Of a stretch of 64,000 nucleotides of DNA, positions 51,711 to 64,000 are shown piece by piece. The stretch is from contig WARS01000007.1 of the NCBI GenBank assembly GCA_008933995.1, positions 2,916,230-2,980,229 of the forward strand. Direction: 5' to 3'. The notes beneath the pieces were generated by a model. That model was not told the origin of the DNA. It saw only the letters and a program-made list of their open reading frames with translations, and made no database searches. The stretch's first letter is position 1. Each line of letters opens with the position of its first letter. Position numbers and translations under genes: made by a program. This DNA comes from Datnioides undecimradiatus. Lineage: Eukaryota; Chordata; Actinopteri; Lobotiformes; Datnioididae.

Positions 51711-54115
51711 TTCTGCTTCCATGGCAGGAGGAGGAGAGTCGCCGGCAACAGATTCTGTCATCCCTCATCTAATTTTACCATTTCTATATTCATATCTGGC
51801 TCTCCACAGGGTTACAGATGTCTGGGCTTTACTGACAAACACTGTGTGGCCTGGTGTACACATAGGTTTATAATTATAACAGTCAGCTTAAATAATAAAC
51901 ATGTTGGCTGATTTGCCATCTACGATATTTACCTTACTCTTATTAACTTAATAATCTTATATAATGTGTGCAGAGAAATCATAACCATGACTAGAACATT
52001 ATTTTATTATTTTTCCAATAGTGTTCATTTAAGAAACTGAATTAGAACGTTCCTCAGAAGGGAAAAGAAGAATAGGCTTCTACAAAGTCGTGTTAATCCT
52101 TTTTATTAATTTGGGGGAATTGTGTCAAACAGTGAGGTAACCACACCCGCCTGTGTGGCGCGTGTGAAGCTGGGCAGATGTTAAAGGATAATTCTGGGTT
52201 TTGTGTCGCTCTCGTGCATTTGTCCAGCGTTCAGTCGCCACATTTCACCCTCAGACGATCAGACTCAGTTTTAAACAACATGTTGCGCGAGCTCGCTTTC
52301 AGTTTCAGCTGCAAACAGAGGTTCAAACTTGTTTACGACCTGTCCGATCATCCCAACTGCTCGCATCGATCACCCTCTTTCGTGTGGTGTCGTTGCCCCA
52401 TTTGATTCTCTCTACAGACATTAAATTACATTATCAAAACTTCATTTGAACATTAAATAAATTGGATTTACAGAGCACAGCATTAACTTTAGCCCTGCAA
52501 GACTCCTGCACTTCATTTTCACCGTCGAGGATGAGCTTTAGGTCAATGAGTGTAATTTAGTGTTAGGGACTCTGGGGGTTGTTGCAGGCATCTGGATAGA
52601 GACCCTTTGTGCCTTCACCATCACTGATGATTTATGTGGCCCTCCCTCATGTGCTCATACATGCACACTTGGACAGTTTGTGCAATTGACTTCAAAGTTA
52701 TGGGCCGGTCAGGGTGGACTCAAGGACAAAGTGTTGTCCCTCACAGATGGATTGTCCGCTCCTCTGTGTGTGTAATCAGGTGTGTTTCTACACAGCACTT
52801 TTGTGCCGTCACAATCTCTTTTCACCAAATTGAACTGTGCTCTGAAAGACAGGTACTATTACGTTTTCCCCTAACCATTCCTTCAGATCACTGTGGAACC
52901 TGCATCAGTTTCCATCTCGGTTGCAGCCGCTTTCAGATCGTGCCACTCGTCCAGGCACACGCTGGCCTAGAAGGTCGATTCCTGTCAGTGAGTCCTCCTT
53001 AACTGCTCTGATTTACATTGTGATCAGAGCAGCTTACAACAACTCCCCCATGGTCCAGTGGAAACCCCCCCCCAACCTACTAACACACACACACAGATAC
53101 ACAGACCCTCTCTTTGGTGGTTTTATAGCTGCAGACGCTCCCATTAGCAACGGCTCATAAAGTCTGCGACTGTTGGTCTGTTAAACACTGCTCTGAGAAG
53201 GCACACAAGCATAAAGATGCGCACAGGTGCACACACATAGTCACGGTTAGAGTTACAGTCACCCTTTCTGTGCAATACCATTTGCCTGGGTGCAGGGTTT
53301 TAAAACACCACTTGGGGACATTTAAAATGAGTCATAGCTCAATAAAGGGGCAGTTTAGTGAATTGTCTTAATGTTCAGCAACTATTATTTTCACTGATTT
53401 TATTCATTCTTATATTCAATCTCTTACTCTGACTGTTAATTTAGCCTTGAGGCAAATGTGCTATCAACGTCTGAAACCAAAGATACATTGAATATAATTC
53501 AATTCTATAAAACTGACAAAATACGGAAATTCTCTTATTACTATTTTTAATTTTTAATATTAATCTAACCATTTATGCACTAGCTCAATTTAAAGTAGGC
53601 CTGTTGCCAATATGGTTCCTGTAAAAGAAGTAAGTCTGATATTTATGACAGATGCATAATAGTCTGTCATAAACAATATTTTATCTTTAATGCATGCAAT
53701 GCAAAAAAAACAGAGTGACGCAGAGAAGCAGGACTGCATAGACTCGTACCGCCGCTGCTGCTGCGTGTTCCTCCGAGGTGTCTAAATTCGCTCCATGTCA
53801 CTCCGGTGTGTCTTGCCAAAGTGTTGGAGCATCACAGTCCCAGTGGGACGAGGCGTGTGAGCCTGCCAAATGTTTGTGCCGCGCTCATATTCAGCTACAC
53901 GGGCGGTGATGCTGCAGTTATTGTGCGGTGCTTGTCCTCCGCTCTGTTAATGGCTTTATCTCACTCGCTCTGGTGAAAGGAGAATGCCACCGGTTCAATT
54001 AGGAATGGGACGGAGCGTGTGTGTGCAAACGTGCAGTCGGTCCTTGGATTTCAAATAGGTTGATAGCAGCACTCAGGCTACGCTATCTGACTATTCTGAA
54101 AAGGTCACCGTCATC

Positions 54116-54138
54116 TGTGTGTGTGTGTGTGTGTGTGT
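54116..54138. repeat. (TG)n microsatellite
   Basis: Uninterrupted TG array. Confidence 0.95.
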
Positions 54139-55785
54139 CAGTTAGCATGCCTGGTGTGTGGTTCTCTTTGAGCAGATGTGTGTGGTGAATAAAGGGAAAT
54201 GTGGGTCTTGGAGATAAGCAGCTTGTTGAGAGCAGCCTCCTCGTGCTGAACTGGGTTAGGTACCTCGGGCTCAGGCGCAGCACGCTGTGATAACCTCTAA
54301 TGATTAAGAGTGAACCTCGTCCTTCAGGTGCAGGCTACCAGGCAATGCTGTAAACAATACCCCCTAATCTTAATTGTTTGTCCCGGATATCGTGTCTTTA
54401 TATTTCTACAAAAAATAAAAATGGAGTGGACAGGGAAGGAGAGAGAGAGACAAAAGGAGGACAGGAAGAAAGAGAAGCCAGACTGCACTGCGGTTTAAAA
54501 AAGGCAAGCTGAAGACATCAAAGCTGCGGTGACGTCACAGTCCTGGTTCATATTGTTTTTAAGTTTGAAACAAAACACGAAAGTAAGGCAGATAGAAAAG
54601 AGAATTCAAATTAAAAGTACAAGAGAAGTTCAGTAGCTGCTGGCCATCAAAACACAGAGGAATTAACATGCAATAATGTGTTATGACAGGCATTATTATA
54701 TATTAATTATGTCCTGTATGGGTATTTCTGGTACCCATTATCCGGCTGCTCCAGAGCACTGACATCATGTGTACTGCAGCATTGATAATATATTATAATG
54801 CACGCTTAGTGTGATTATTCTTGCAGAGGGGTTACATACATTGCCGCTTAAGTTGCCCAGGCTAACATCTAAATTACATTAGGCAATACCTCGCGGTCAT
54901 CAACAAAGTGTTTTCCTATTAACATTTGGCCCCATAAACAAACTGCCCACAGACATGCTGTGCTGCGATAGGTGAAAAGCTGCCGTACACTTTACAGCGC
55001 GTTTTCGCACGAATGCGCGTTAGCACGGGGACGCATCTGCGTGGTATTAATGGCAGAGGGAGAGCTACACCTGCTCCTCTCCTTCATCTCTCCTTCCCAC
55101 TTGTCTTTGAATTCAGCCCACCCTCCTACAAGTGTTCTGCTTCCTTCTGAAAGGCTGTGTTTTGTTCCCGCAGCCCTCCTCTGCTGTCCTCTGTTCTCTT
55201 CCTCCCTGGCTTCTGTGGCCCCCCACCCCTCTATTTGTCATTTACTGTCCTCTGTACTACCCCTGGCTGATGCCTCCCACCTGATCTCCTCCTTCCATGC
55301 TTTTCCTCCGTTTATCTCCCGGAGAGTAAGAAGGACAGAGGAGCTGACATAAACCCCCAGGGCCAGACTATCTGATTGAATTAGGACAGGTGGAGAGGAT
55401 GTTAGGATGGTGGGCAGATTCATTTTTGATAGCTATGTGTATGTATGTGCATGTAGGCCAGGGTCAGTGCCTTTAAATGGGAGCTGTCACTGACTTAAAG
55501 ATTGATTTCACTCCCGTGAAAGAGATGCATGTGCAGGCTGCATGTGCAGGCCGCAGTGGAGCAGAGCGGGTCCTTGTGTGTTTGTCTTGAATTTGAAAGT
55601 TTGTGTGCAAAATTGTGTGTGTTTTTGGTTTCTTTGTTCTTATTTCGGGTTTGTCGTGGAGAAATCTGTCCCCAACTGGGAGACCAAACCTCGATTTGAT
55701 GGATTAAAGTTCGGTCTGTTGTTGAAACCATCTCTCGGGCGATGCCCTTGCCGCGAACAAAGACCTCGAGAGCGTGTTTTTCTAA

Positions 55786-63805
<8,020 letters not shown>

Positions 63806-63807
63806 GT

Positions 63808-63850
63808 ACACACACACACACACACACACATACATACACACACAGACACA
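63808..63850. repeat. (AC)n microsatellite at the donor of the last strbp exon in the window
   Basis: Perfect AC from 63808 to 63830, then imperfect. It starts two bases into the intron. Confidence 0.95.
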
Positions 63851-64000
63851 TCACATTAAAGACACTCTTGTTATCACCCAGCTGTACTCGCCCTGAGCTG
63901 TCAGTGTGTGGGAATCAGTAAGCAACATGCCTATTACCAGAGAGAAAGACCCCCATCACCACCCCAGCCGCACACATCTGCATGCACGCGCACACACACA

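Overview
The window looks like nuclear DNA of a vertebrate, most likely a ray-finned (teleost, probably percomorph) fish. The evidence is one recognisable multi-exon vertebrate gene with GT..AG introns, a very dense set of (CA/TG)n and (CT/GA)n microsatellites, moderately retained CpG dinucleotides, and no recognisable mammalian repeats. No prokaryotic genes, tRNA, rRNA, CRISPR array or intact transposon was seen.

The only gene I can identify securely is on the + strand at 55819-63805. It is the 5' coding half of strbp (spermatid perinuclear RNA-binding protein, SPNR; paralogue of ILF3/NF90). Seven consecutive exons join in frame with consistent splice phases and encode about 372 residues of the N-terminal DZF (dimerisation) domain. 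The two double-stranded RNA-binding domains and the C-terminus lie beyond position 64000. The predicted initiator Met is not in the first of these exons. That exon opens in phase 0 with the Arg codon that follows Met in mammalian STRBP, so the ATG should be the last three bases of an upstream exon; an internal in-frame ATG at 55858 is the alternative.

Upstream, about 46 kb (9.2-55.8 kb) has no recognised protein gene and probably contains the long 5' introns of strbp. Transcript starts may lie in a CpG-rich, NRF1/YY1-like promoter at about 8.9-9.2 kb with a perfect gtaagt donor at 9198, or at 7.5-7.72 kb. A well-formed candidate untranslated exon lies at 32851-32956. A possible start-codon exon ends at 48116. 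A third CpG-rich patch (20.0-20.7 kb) holds an unidentified 63-codon reading frame with good Kozak context and coding-like codon use. The 1-7.4 kb segment has no supported gene.

The rest is non-coding sequence with repeats: many dinucleotide arrays, a long pyrimidine-rich stretch (36.3-36.8 kb), a purine-rich stretch (48.6-49.2 kb), G-runs, Z-DNA-like tracts and several hairpins or palindromes. The most interesting points are an acidic Glu expansion inside the strbp DZF domain, split over two exons, and microsatellites sitting directly at strbp splice sites, including a coding exon bracketed by complementary (TG)n and (CA)n arrays. I found no evidence of an undescribed multi-gene system.
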